From: Vulcanimicrobiia bacterium
GTDB lineage: Bacteria; Vulcanimicrobiota; Vulcanimicrobiia; Eremiobacterales; Eremiobacteraceae
DNA: 34,103 nucleotides
Direction of reading: 5' to 3'
Assembly: GCA_025450855.1 (NCBI GenBank)
Contig: JANWLL010000102.1
Location: forward strand, 1-34,103
Below the pieces are notes generated by a model. The model ran no database searches, was not told the origin of the DNA, and saw only the letters and a program-made list of their open reading frames with translations. The position numbers and the translations under genes are program-made. Of the stretch, positions 1-6,946 are shown piece after piece (position 1 is the stretch's first letter; each line of letters begins with the position of its first letter).

Positions 1-1384
1 CGAAGATGACGTTGACGACCGGCTCGAGGTAGCGGTTGAGCAAGTCGACGACCTGCTCGGGCATGAGGCGTTCGGAGAGCTCGGTGAAGCCGCGGATGTC
101 GGCGAAGAGCATCGTCGCGCGGACGCGCGTGCCGCCGAGCGCAAACGCTTCCGGGTCTTTGAGCAGCGCATCGACGACGTGCGGCGCGAGGTAGCGCTCG
201 AACGAGCGCGCGATACGGCTGCTCTTCTCGACCTGTGCGAGGTTCTCGGCGGCGAGTGCCCGGCTTTCGGTGAGGTCGTTGAGGACGACGGCGGTGCCCG
301 CGCCGCTGCCGGCAGCGCCGCGGATCCGGAAGAAGGTCAGCTGGAGGACGATGCTGCCGCGCACGAAGTGATCGCCGGCGATCTCGAGCACGAGACGCGC
401 ATCCGATTGGTTACGGAACCGCTCGACGAGCGACGAGAAACCGGGCAGCCACGTGTTGAGGATGCGTGCGTTGCGGCCGACGAGCGTCGACGCCGACAAG
501 CCGAACGTGATCTCGGCGGCGCGGTTGAACAGCGCGATCGTATCGGTCGAATCGAGGACGACGACGCCCGACGCGATCGACTCGAGGATCTCGTCCGTCT
601 GGCCCTTGATACCGGATAGTTCGGCGAAGCTCTTCGTCAAGTCGTCGTAGAGCCGTGCGTTGTCGATCGCGACAGCGGCTTGGTCGGCGATCGTCGCGAG
701 CAGCTCGGGATCGTGGTGGAGCAGGCTGTCGGGGCGGATCCGCGAGTCGACGTAGATGACGCCGACGACGCCGTCCTTGTTGCGGATCGGCACGCAGATG
801 ATGGACCGGATGTGGAGCGATCGGATGCTCGGGGCTTCGTCGACGTTCGGATCATTTTGCGCGTCGGTCGTCACGAGCGGTTCGCCTTCGCGCAGGACGC
901 GCTCGACGATCGACCGGCTGATGGCGAACGACGGCGCGCCGATGTCGGACGGATCGAGATTGCTCGCGGCGCTGTACTCGCGCGATCCGCCGGCCGGATC
1001 GGGGATGACGACCAGGCCGCGTTCTGCGGCCGTCGCGTCGATGGCGAGATCGACGACGAGTTGGAGAAGCGCCGGCACTTCGCGGACGGCGTTGATCGCC
1101 TTGCCGATTCGTACGAGCGTGTCAGCCCGGCGCAGCGCCTGCGCGAGCTCGACCTCGAGACGTTGCGCGCGCGTCGCCGCGACCGACGCTTCGACCTCGC
1201 GCGCGCGCACGTCGTGGCGGGCGTCCGCGAGAAGTTCGATCAGACGATCGGCGGCGTTCTTCGAACGCGCGGGCGGACGGCCGGAAGTGGGCTTCGCATC
1301 GGCGAGCGAGCGCGCGTCATCGTACGCTTCATCGAGACGCGAAGCGATACGCTCCCACGGATTGTCACGCCGGTCGTGACTCAT
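1..1384 (-). CDS. GAF-PAS class III adenylate/guanylate cyclase (3' end beyond window)
   Basis: Reading leftward from an ATG at 1384-1382, preceded by GGTGGTGAG, gives about 461 residues with no stop before the window edge. Residues ~1-85 are charged and helical. Residues ~88-245 resemble a GAF sensor domain, ending in a typical IADQAAVAIDNARLYDDL helix. Residues ~262-385 resemble a PAS domain (SGVVVLDSTDTIALFNRAAE). A linker with SFERYLAPHVVDALL leads into the class III cyclase catalytic domain at ~421, where FADIRGFTELSE holds the first metal-binding Asp. The protein would make cAMP or cGMP from ATP or GTP in response to a small ligand or redox cue. The substrate-specifying residues lie outside the window, so cAMP versus cGMP cannot be decided. 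No membrane segment is seen, so it is probably cytosolic. It is divergent from the flagellar operon. Confidence 0.9.
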   Translation of the reverse strand, partial: MSHDRRDNPWERIASRLDEAYDDARSLADAKPTSGRPPARSKNAADRLIELLADARHDVRAREVEASVAATRAQRLEVELAQALRRADTLVRIGKAINAVREVPALLQLVVDLAIDATAAERGLVVIPDPAGGSREYSAASNLDPSDIGAPSFAISRSIVERVLREGEPLVTTDAQNDPNVDEAPSIRSLHIRSIICVPIRNKDGVVGVIYVDSRIRPDSLLHHDPELLATIADQAAVAIDNARLYDDLTKSFAELSGIKGQTDEILESIASGVVVLDSTDTIALFNRAAEITFGLSASTLVGRNARILNTWLPGFSSLVERFRNQSDARLVLEIAGDHFVRGSIVLQLTFFRIRGAAGSGAGTAVVLNDLTESRALAAENLAQVEKSSRIARSFERYLAPHVVDALLKDPEAFALGGTRVRATMLFADIRGFTELSERLMPEQVVDLLNRYLEPVVNVIF

Positions 1385-1433
1385 CTCACCACCCGATGCT
1401 CGAGGCACGTCAGAACGAGCGGCGACGGCAATA

Positions 1434-1508
1434 GGTCCGACAAGCAAGGTCGGGACCGCCGCCTTCTCATCTATTACTATCGGCTGCAAAGCCACCGGCT
1501 TCGAGCCG
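1434..1508 (+). promoter_or_regulatory. possible structured 5' leader of the flagellar operon
   Basis: The 256-base gap between the cyclase and flgB holds several complementary segments. GGTCCGAC (1434-1441) can pair with GTCGGGACC (1449-1457). Further on, GGCT(1482)-GCAA-AGCC(1490) forms a small stem with a GNRA-type loop, and CGGCT(1496)-TCG-AGCCG(1504) a second one. GGCT and AGCC each occur twice in alternation, so pairings 1-2/3-4 and 1-4/2-3 exclude each other, as in a switch. Arms are only 4-8 bp in GC-rich DNA, so chance is a real alternative. No confident -35/-10 promoter was found. Confidence 0.3.
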
Positions 1509-1640
1509 ACGGGAGATCGAATATTTCCACGGTTCGTACTGGTGTTCTTTCGTCGGAGGTCGCTTTCGCGGCCGCCACTCCGCAGACAAACGCTGTTCAT
1601 ATGGTAAGCGTACGCTCGTTCCCAGCGGGAGGTCACGGCA

Positions 1641-1961
1641 ATGGCAGATGGGTCTTTCGGGTTGATCGAACAAGGTCTTCACGTGTCGCAACTGCGGGCG
1701 CGCGTGCTCGCGGAAGACGCTGCGAACGCGCGCTCGACCGGTTTCGTCGCGCGCGACGTAACGCCGGCACCCGAGTTGAGCGACCGCGGCCTTGAGTTCG
1801 CGGCGGCCGTACGTTCGGCGCCCACGTCCGGAGAGAGCGGCACGATCGAGTACGCGATGGGCGCGACAGCCGAGAATTCGCTGCGCTTTCGGGCGCTCGC
1901 CGACCAAGAGCGAGCGATGCTGCGCGAGTATCGCACCGTTGCTGAAGAGGCGCGGCGATGA
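1641..1961 (+). CDS. flgB: flagellar basal-body rod protein FlgB
   Basis: This 106-residue protein starts with an ATG behind a good GGGAGG ribosome site. Residues ~8-35 (LIEQGLHVSQLRARVLAEDAAN) follow the FlgB N-terminal helix pattern, in which this helix precedes the NIANADTPGY motif. Here that motif is degenerate (DAANARSTGFVARDV). The C-terminal helix (ENSLRFRALADQERAMLREY) matches the end of FlgB. The protein is somewhat shorter than the usual ~130 residues. FlgB forms part of the proximal rod that crosses the periplasm and is exported by the flagellar type III apparatus, which fits the lack of a Sec signal. It is first in the operon and overlaps flgC by 4 bases. Confidence 0.8.
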   Translation: MADGSFGLIEQGLHVSQLRARVLAEDAANARSTGFVARDVTPAPELSDRGLEFAAAVRSAPTSGESGTIEYAMGATAENSLRFRALADQERAMLREYRTVAEEARR

Positions 1962-2416
1962 CCGCGTCGGCGTTCGACATAGCGGCCAGCGGAATGGCCG
2001 CGCACCGCGCTGAGATGGATCTGATCGCGGAGAACATCGCCAATTCAGGTATCGCTCGTGCGGACGGCACCCCGTTCCGTCCCCGCGCTCCCGTCCTAGC
2101 GCCGGCCGGCGACGGCTCGTTCGCGAGCGCGCTCGAATCGGCGCTCGGATATGAGCCCAACGCCGGTTTCGCGTTCGACGACATGAAGGGGGTCGACGAA
2201 GGCGATTCGGCGTTCGGGTTTGCGATGTTCGGCGGCGGCGCGCCCGAGCCCGTACGAGTCGCGTCGATCGTTTCGAAAACAGGCGCCGGAGGCGACGATT
2301 CCATCGATCAAATGGTGTCGCTCGTCGCGGCCGGGCGAGCGTACGACGCGGACGTGGCAGCACTGCAGGCGGCGAAGCAGATGGACGTCGAGGCGATCGA
2401 CGTGGACCGCACATGA
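1958..2416 (+). CDS. flgC: flagellar basal-body rod protein FlgC
   Basis: The 152-residue product has the classic N-terminus FDIAASGMAAHRAEMDLIAENIANS (residues 6-30), the signature of flagellar rod and hook proteins. The C-terminal helix QMVSLVAAGRAYDADVAALQAAKQM matches the coiled FlgC end (family pattern MVDMIAASRAYEANVTA). The two ends pack as a coiled coil in the rod; the middle is variable. The start ATG overlaps the flgB stop (ATGA), so translation is probably coupled. It also overlaps fliE by 4 bases. FlgC, FlgB and FliE together build the proximal rod above the MS ring. Confidence 0.87.
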   Translation: MTASAFDIAASGMAAHRAEMDLIAENIANSGIARADGTPFRPRAPVLAPAGDGSFASALESALGYEPNAGFAFDDMKGVDEGDSAFGFAMFGGGAPEPVRVASIVSKTGAGGDDSIDQMVSLVAAGRAYDADVAALQAAKQMDVEAIDVDRT

Positions 2417-2697
2417 ACGTCGATATCGTCGACGGCGTCGCGCAAGCCGCCTTACCGCTCTCGGCGTCAACGTCTGCGCCGTCATCCTTTAGAGATGCGT
2501 TGGCGAGCGCGCTCGGGGGCGCCGCCGACGCGCTGCACGGCGCTGACGTCGAGGCCGCCGTGCTCGCAGGTGGCGGGGGTGACGTCGTCAGCGCTTCGAT
2601 CGCGCGAGCCAAGGCCGACGTCGCGCTCGAGGTGATCTCGGTCGCCGCATCGCGCGTGAGCGGCGCCGTCAACTCGCTCCTCCAGACGCAGGTGTGA
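2413..2697 (+). CDS. fliE: flagellar hook-basal body complex protein FliE
   Basis: This is a 94-residue protein of normal FliE length. The conserved part is C-terminal: ARAKADVALEVISVAASRVSGAVNSLLQTQV (residues ~63-94 in part) fits the FliE pattern in which a helix beginning with an Ala/Asp-Val cluster runs to a terminal MQV-like end. The N-terminal half is low-complexity Ala/Ser. FliE joins the MS ring (FliF) to the rod and is an early export substrate. Position between flgC and fliF is the usual one. It overlaps flgC by 4 bases and is followed by fliF after 3 bases. Confidence 0.85.
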   Translation: MNVDIVDGVAQAALPLSASTSAPSSFRDALASALGGAADALHGADVEAAVLAGGGGDVVSASIARAKADVALEVISVAASRVSGAVNSLLQTQV

Positions 2698-2700
2698 TCC

Positions 2701-4197
2701 GTGCTCGCAGAGATCCACCCTCGGCTGCCGACGCTCATCGAACGGACCGCCCTATGGGTCGGCAGGCGTCGTGCCGGCGTCGCAGGTGCGATCGCAACCG
2801 GCGCGGCCCTCGCGGCGATCGCGCTGGGCATCGGGCGCTTTCAAGGCGACGTGCCGCTGTTCGATGAGGCGTTGCGCCCATCGCAAACCAGTGACGTCGA
2901 AAGCGCACTAACGCTCTGGGGTGAGACGTTTCGCGCCGACGCCCAGGGCACGGAGATATTCGTGTCCGCTTCACGGCGACGAGATCTGCTCTTGCGGCTG
3001 ACGCTCGCCGGTCTACCGCGCCGCTACGTGCCGACTTCGGCCGACGTGTTAGACGATCGATCGAACGCGCTCACACCGCAGTCGATAATCGACGACCGAC
3101 GGCGCTCCGGTATCGAGGGCGATATCGTCGCCGGATTGCGGCGTATCGCCGGCATCGCCGATGCAGCCGTCGTGCTGCCGCCCGCACAGGCCGATCCGCT
3201 CGGGGATCCCGATCGAACCGAGCCGCCGAGCGCCGCGGTGCAGCTCATCATGCAGCCTGGGGAGACGCTCTCCGCGGAAGCGGTAGCCGGCGTTCGCCGT
3301 TTTGTCGCGTCGGCGTATCCTGGTTTGTCGCCGGATCGCGTCGCCGTCATCGACGCATCCGGCGCGGCGATCGGGTCGCCGCCGTCACCCGATGCCGCCA
3401 TGACGAAGGAGCGTCGCGTGCAAGGCTCGGTGCAGTCGGCGCTCGACGCGATCTTCGGCGCCGGCGTCGCCGTCGTGCGTGTGAGCGTCTCCGCCGCCGG
3501 CTCGGAGCAGCAGTCGCAGAGCACAAAGGTCGTGCCGCATGGCGCGTTGAGCGCGGATGTCGCGCACGAGCGCGGCACCGAGGCGGGCAAGTCGTTCGAC
3601 CGCGAGCGGACGACCCGCCGCTACGCATACGATACACTTTCTGAGCGGCGGGTGACGACGGCTGACGCGCCCGTCCGAATGGCGGTGGCCGTCTTCCTCA
3701 ACGCGTCGCGCGTCGCGTCGACGTCCGTTTCGGATGTCAGCGCGCTGGTGCGAGCCGCCGCCGGCGCGGATCTGGCAGCGGGTGACGAGGTCGTCGTGCA
3801 AACGCTCGACTTCGCATCGCCCGCTCCTCAATCGCCTCCTTCGCCCGCAGACGTTCCGGATGTTCGTGCCGGGATCGCGCGGGCCGCAGTCGCGTGCGCG
3901 CTCGCATTGTTCGGCTTTGCGACGCTGCCGCTTTCGCGCGCCCGCGGGTTCGCGTTGGAAAAGGCTGCTTTAGCGAAGACGCCGGTCACGTTTTCGTCAA
4001 TCGACCCGCACGCCGAGCGCTCGCGATCGATTCTCGCGTCCCTCGCCGGCGAATCGCCGCAAGCCGCGGCATACGTGCTCGCCTTCGAGCCGCACGACGT
4101 GCGCGAGGGCGTTCTGCGTCGGTGCGCCGCCGAACGGCGCGATGCGATCGTCGCGTATCTCGACCTTCGCTCGTCAACGGAGGTCGTCGGAAAGTGA
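2701..4197 (+). CDS. fliF: flagellar MS-ring protein FliF with a FliG-like C-terminal segment
   Basis: The 498-residue protein starts at a GTG 3 bases after fliE. Residues ~25-45 form a first membrane helix and ~391-412 a second, the normal FliF topology. The periplasmic part carries the family signature: EGDIVAGLRRIAGI, VVLPP, EPPSAAVQLIMQPGETLS, then VASAYPGLSPDRVAVID. After the second helix FliF normally ends in a short peptide that binds FliG. Here residues ~440-490 instead read SILASLAGESPQAAAYVLAF...VREGVL...RRDAIVAYL. This follows the armadillo-type FliG repeat (family pattern EHPQTIALVLSxLxPExAAEVLxxLP). No fliG gene follows; fliH starts inside the stop codon. FliF builds the inner-membrane MS ring. 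Fusion to a shortened FliG is inferred from residue pattern, not from an alignment score. Confidence 0.9.
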   Translation: MLAEIHPRLPTLIERTALWVGRRRAGVAGAIATGAALAAIALGIGRFQGDVPLFDEALRPSQTSDVESALTLWGETFRADAQGTEIFVSASRRRDLLLRLTLAGLPRRYVPTSADVLDDRSNALTPQSIIDDRRRSGIEGDIVAGLRRIAGIADAAVVLPPAQADPLGDPDRTEPPSAAVQLIMQPGETLSAEAVAGVRRFVASAYPGLSPDRVAVIDASGAAIGSPPSPDAAMTKERRVQGSVQSALDAIFGAGVAVVRVSVSAAGSEQQSQSTKVVPHGALSADVAHERGTEAGKSFDRERTTRRYAYDTLSERRVTTADAPVRMAVAVFLNASRVASTSVSDVSALVRAAAGADLAAGDEVVVQTLDFASPAPQSPPSPADVPDVRAGIARAAVACALALFGFATLPLSRARGFALEKAALAKTPVTFSSIDPHAERSRSILASLAGESPQAAAYVLAFEPHDVREGVLRRCAAERRDAIVAYLDLRSSTEVVGK

Positions 4198-4700
4198 TAC
4201 CAGACGGGTTTGCGCCGTTCGTGCCGCGCGTCGCGATCGTGCGGTCGCGAGCGCAAACAGCTACCGTAGAGCCAGACACATCGGTCGAAGAGGTTCTGCC
4301 GGGACCGGACGCGACCGACCGGGACGCCGTCGCCGAGTTTCGCGACGAGGTGGCGAGAAGCTGCGATGAGACTCAGGTCGCCGCGTCGGTCCGCGAACGC
4401 GCGATCAAGATCGCCGGCGAGGCCTGCGCGCGGGCACTCCGCGAGGCGATCGCGAGAAATCGGCTCTTCGTCGCTCGTTTCGTCGACGATGCGATAGAAG
4501 CCGCCGGACCTGGATCGAGCAGGACGGTTCGGCTCTCGCCGATCGATGCGGCGGCATGCCAAGGTCGCTTAGGCACGAGCGTCGTCGCGGACGAGGGCGT
4601 CGCGCCCGGCGAAGTCGTCGTCGAAACCGAACATGGAAAGATCACCGCCACGGTCGACCAGCGCGCGCTCCTCCTCGTCCGCGCCGTCGCCGACTCGTGA
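4194..4700 (+). CDS. fliH: FliH-like stator of the export ATPase
   Basis: A GTG at 4194 overlaps the fliF stop (GTGA) and gives 168 residues; earlier in-frame starts would lie deep inside fliF. The N-terminus has Pro/Asp-rich linker sequence, followed by a long charged helix (~60-105). The C-terminal part ADEGVAPGEVVVETEHGKITATVDQRA follows the FliH/SctL/V-ATPase E-subunit ending (typical: LxPGxCRVExxxGxVDAxLxxR). FliH binds and restrains the ATPase FliI and links it to the C-ring and export gate. It sits directly before fliI, as is usual. The family is poorly conserved, so the name rests on both the C-terminal motif and the position. Confidence 0.77.
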   Translation: MIPDGFAPFVPRVAIVRSRAQTATVEPDTSVEEVLPGPDATDRDAVAEFRDEVARSCDETQVAASVRERAIKIAGEACARALREAIARNRLFVARFVDDAIEAAGPGSSRTVRLSPIDAAACQGRLGTSVVADEGVAPGEVVVETEHGKITATVDQRALLLVRAVADS

Positions 4701-6076
4701 TGCCCGGTGACGCGCCGCTGCCGCTTTCCTACGCATCCGCCGACGGCTGGGTCCGCCATGGCACGGTGGCAGGAGTGTCGCGCCGCAAGATGCGCGTCGT
4801 CATGCCCGGCCTCGCGATCGGCGCATGCGTCCAAGTCGAGCGACGCGGAAGGCCGGATATCGCAGCAGAGGTGGTCGACCTCGACGGCTCGTGCGCAACG
4901 TGCGTGCCGCTCGGCGATGCGACCGGCGTCGTCACGGGAGCACGCGCGAGTTCGAGCGGCGCTCGCATCGGTTCGTTCGTGGGCGGCGCTCTGCTCGGCC
5001 GCGATACGGATGCGTGGGGTCGCTCTAACGGCATTCGTGGCGTGCGCGCCATCTGCGTAGACGATCCGGGCGGCGTTTCGGAGCGAGTCGCCATCGAGCG
5101 GGCGCTGCACACCGGCGTCGCGGCGATCGACGCGTTCGCGACGCTCGGGTACGGCCAGCGGATCGCGTTATTCGCCGGTGCGGGTGTCGGCAAGACGTCG
5201 CTCCTCCGACGCATCGTCGAAAACGCGGTGGTCGACGCGCGCGTCATCGCGCTCGTCGGTGAGCGGGGTCGCGAAGCCGCAGAGCTCATCGAATCGCTGC
5301 GAACCGACCCGCGTCGGAAGACGACGACGGTCGTATGCGCGACGGCCGACGCACCCGCGCTCGAGCGGCTCGCGGCGATCCGTACCGCGACCCTCCATGC
5401 GCGAACGCTGGCAGCGGAAGGCCGCGATGTCTTGCTCGTCGTCGATTCCCTCACGCGCGCTGCGACCGCTTGGCGCGAGCACGCGCTCGAGGCGGGCGAA
5501 TCGCCGGCGCATCGCGGTCATCCGCCCTCGCTTGCGTCGGTCCTCGCGTCGCTCGTCGAGCGCGCCGGCGCGTGGAACGGCGGCAGCGTCACGGGCATCT
5601 ATTCGGTTTTGGTCGACGGCGACGACGTGCGCGAGCCCGTCACGGATTCCGTCCGAGGGCTCCTGGACGGTCACATCGTCTTATCGAGACGGCTAGCCGA
5701 AGCCGGCGCTTTCCCGGCCATCGACGTTCTTCGCAGCCTGAGCCGGTTGATGTCGAATGTCGCATCCGACGTCCATCGTGCGGATGCGACGACGGTTCGA
5801 GCGGCGCTCGCGACGCTCGAGCGATCTGAGGACTTGTTCGCGATCGGCGCTTACGAACCCGGCGGCGACGCGGCGCTCGATGCGGCGGTCGCGATGCGCG
5901 ACGAGATCGCGGCGCTCCTCTACGGCGAGGCGACCGCGGACGCACCTTCGCAGGTGCCGACGCTTGAGGCGCTCGGCTCGATCGCCGGCCGCTTGAGAGC
6001 GGCGACGAGGCCCGCAATCGAGCCGCGCCGATCCGGAACGCACGGCGCCGGAAAGCGACGCGTCGTCAGACGCTAG
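4700..6076 (+). CDS. fliI: flagellum-specific export ATPase FliI
   Basis: This is a 458-residue protein of normal length, with an ATG that overlaps the fliH stop. The Walker A P-loop is GAGVGKT (residues 160-166). VGERGREAAELIE follows, then Walker B VLLVVDSLTRAA. The diagnostic FliI/SctN stretch GESPAHRGHPPSLASVLASL comes next, followed by GSVTGIYSVLVDGDDVREPV and DGHIVLSRRLAEAGAFPAID. All catalytic elements of a rotary F1-beta-like type III ATPase are present. It energises unfolding and delivery of export substrates. The usual downstream fliJ is not seen; 58 bases separate fliI from the transglycosylase gene. Confidence 0.95.
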   Translation: MPGDAPLPLSYASADGWVRHGTVAGVSRRKMRVVMPGLAIGACVQVERRGRPDIAAEVVDLDGSCATCVPLGDATGVVTGARASSSGARIGSFVGGALLGRDTDAWGRSNGIRGVRAICVDDPGGVSERVAIERALHTGVAAIDAFATLGYGQRIALFAGAGVGKTSLLRRIVENAVVDARVIALVGERGREAAELIESLRTDPRRKTTTVVCATADAPALERLAAIRTATLHARTLAAEGRDVLLVVDSLTRAATAWREHALEAGESPAHRGHPPSLASVLASLVERAGAWNGGSVTGIYSVLVDGDDVREPVTDSVRGLLDGHIVLSRRLAEAGAFPAIDVLRSLSRLMSNVASDVHRADATTVRAALATLERSEDLFAIGAYEPGGDAALDAAVAMRDEIAALLYGEATADAPSQVPTLEALGSIAGRLRAATRPAIEPRRSGTHGAGKRRVVRR

Positions 6077-6134
6077 ACGGCACGCGCATCTGCCGCGATA
6101 TCTCGTACGCGGACAACTCCCGAGGAGCGCACTC

Positions 6135-6896
6135 ATGGACATATCCCCGGCGTCGGCGATCGGCCTTGATGCATTTTCCGATGCCGATCCGCTTGCGAAC
6201 GCCGGCGCTTACGCAGGCGAGGTCGGATCGAGCCAGGCTTCTGAGGACGCAGTCGAACTGCCGACTTCGGACGCGCGCGTCACCGAACCGCAAGATCGAT
6301 TGCTCGACGATGCACAGTCGGGGGTGGCCGGACTCGAGCGCCGATTCGCGGCGTTCACGCAGCTGCTGCGCCGAGAGCTGTCGACGCTCGAGAGCCGCTG
6401 CTCTCTTGCGCTGCGCTCGCTGTTCGGGGCTTCATCCACCCATGCGCCGCCGGCTTCGAACGCCACGAGCGAAGTGGATCCAGGTTCGAGAGCCGCGCCG
6501 CCCAGCCGCTTCGCGGGAATCATCGACAATGCGGCGCACCGGAACCACCTCGATCCGGCGCTGCTCGACGCGGTCATCTCTCAGGAATCGGGTTTTCGCG
6601 CCGACGTCGTCTCGGGCGCGGGTGCGGTCGGGCTCATGCAGCTGATGCCCGGCACCGCGCGCGAGCTCGGCGTCTCGGATCCGTTCGACCCGGCGCAGAA
6701 CGTCGAAGGCGGTGCTAAGTACCTGCGCTCGCTCCTCGACCGCTACGATGGCCGGCTCGATCTCGCGCTCGCGGCATACAACGCCGGACCGGCGGCCGTC
6801 GACCATTTCGGCGGCGTGCCCCCATATCGAGAGACGCAGCAGTACGTGAGCAGCATCATGGCGGGTTACCGGTCGGCGGTGCTGCGCGGCGGGTAG
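6135..6896 (+). CDS. lytic transglycosylase (SLT domain), flagellar operon
   Basis: The product has 253 residues and starts at an ATG behind GAGGAGCG. Residues ~1-125 are acidic with a helical stretch (LERRFAAFTQLLRRELSTLESR), and no Sec signal or membrane helix is visible. Residues ~125-250 are a soluble lytic transglycosylase domain. The catalytic Glu is E151 in ISQESGF, followed by GAVGLMQLMPGTARELGV and the substrate-groove motif LALAAYNAGPAAV. The enzyme cuts peptidoglycan between MurNAc and GlcNAc. Being last in a rod/export operon and lacking a signal peptide suggests that it leaves through the type III apparatus to open the wall for the rod, as SltF/FlgJ-type enzymes do. That role is inference. 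Confidence 0.9.
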   Translation: MDISPASAIGLDAFSDADPLANAGAYAGEVGSSQASEDAVELPTSDARVTEPQDRLLDDAQSGVAGLERRFAAFTQLLRRELSTLESRCSLALRSLFGASSTHAPPASNATSEVDPGSRAAPPSRFAGIIDNAAHRNHLDPALLDAVISQESGFRADVVSGAGAVGLMQLMPGTARELGVSDPFDPAQNVEGGAKYLRSLLDRYDGRLDLALAAYNAGPAAVDHFGGVPPYRETQQYVSSIMAGYRSAVLRGG

Positions 6897-6923
6897 AGGG
6901 AAGCGGCGAGCGCGCCGACAATC

Positions 6924-6946
6924 TTATCGAGAATGATTCTCGATAA
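6924..6946. promoter_or_regulatory. perfect palindromic Fur/Zur-family operator over the znuA start
   Basis: TTATCGAGAAT (6924-6934), a central G (6935) and the exact reverse complement ATTCTCGATAA (6936-6946) form a perfect 11-1-11 palindrome. The core GAGAATGATTCTC has the 7-1-7 dyad layout seen in Fur, Zur, Mur and PerR boxes. The first ATG of znuA (6933-6935) lies at its centre. The operon encodes a metal importer and a Fur-family regulator, so autoregulated metal control is the natural reading. Which metal and which regulator act here is inferred. Confidence 0.78.

Noticed and set aside
680-1795. Long + strand open frame opposite the cyclase
   Set aside because: Composition is that of an antisense shadow (Arg-rich, no family pattern); the minus strand encodes clear GAF, PAS and cyclase motifs.
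1467-2831. 454-codon minus-strand open frame across flgBC and fliE
   Set aside because: Arg/Ser-rich antisense shadow; the + strand carries three recognisable flagellar genes with ordered overlaps.
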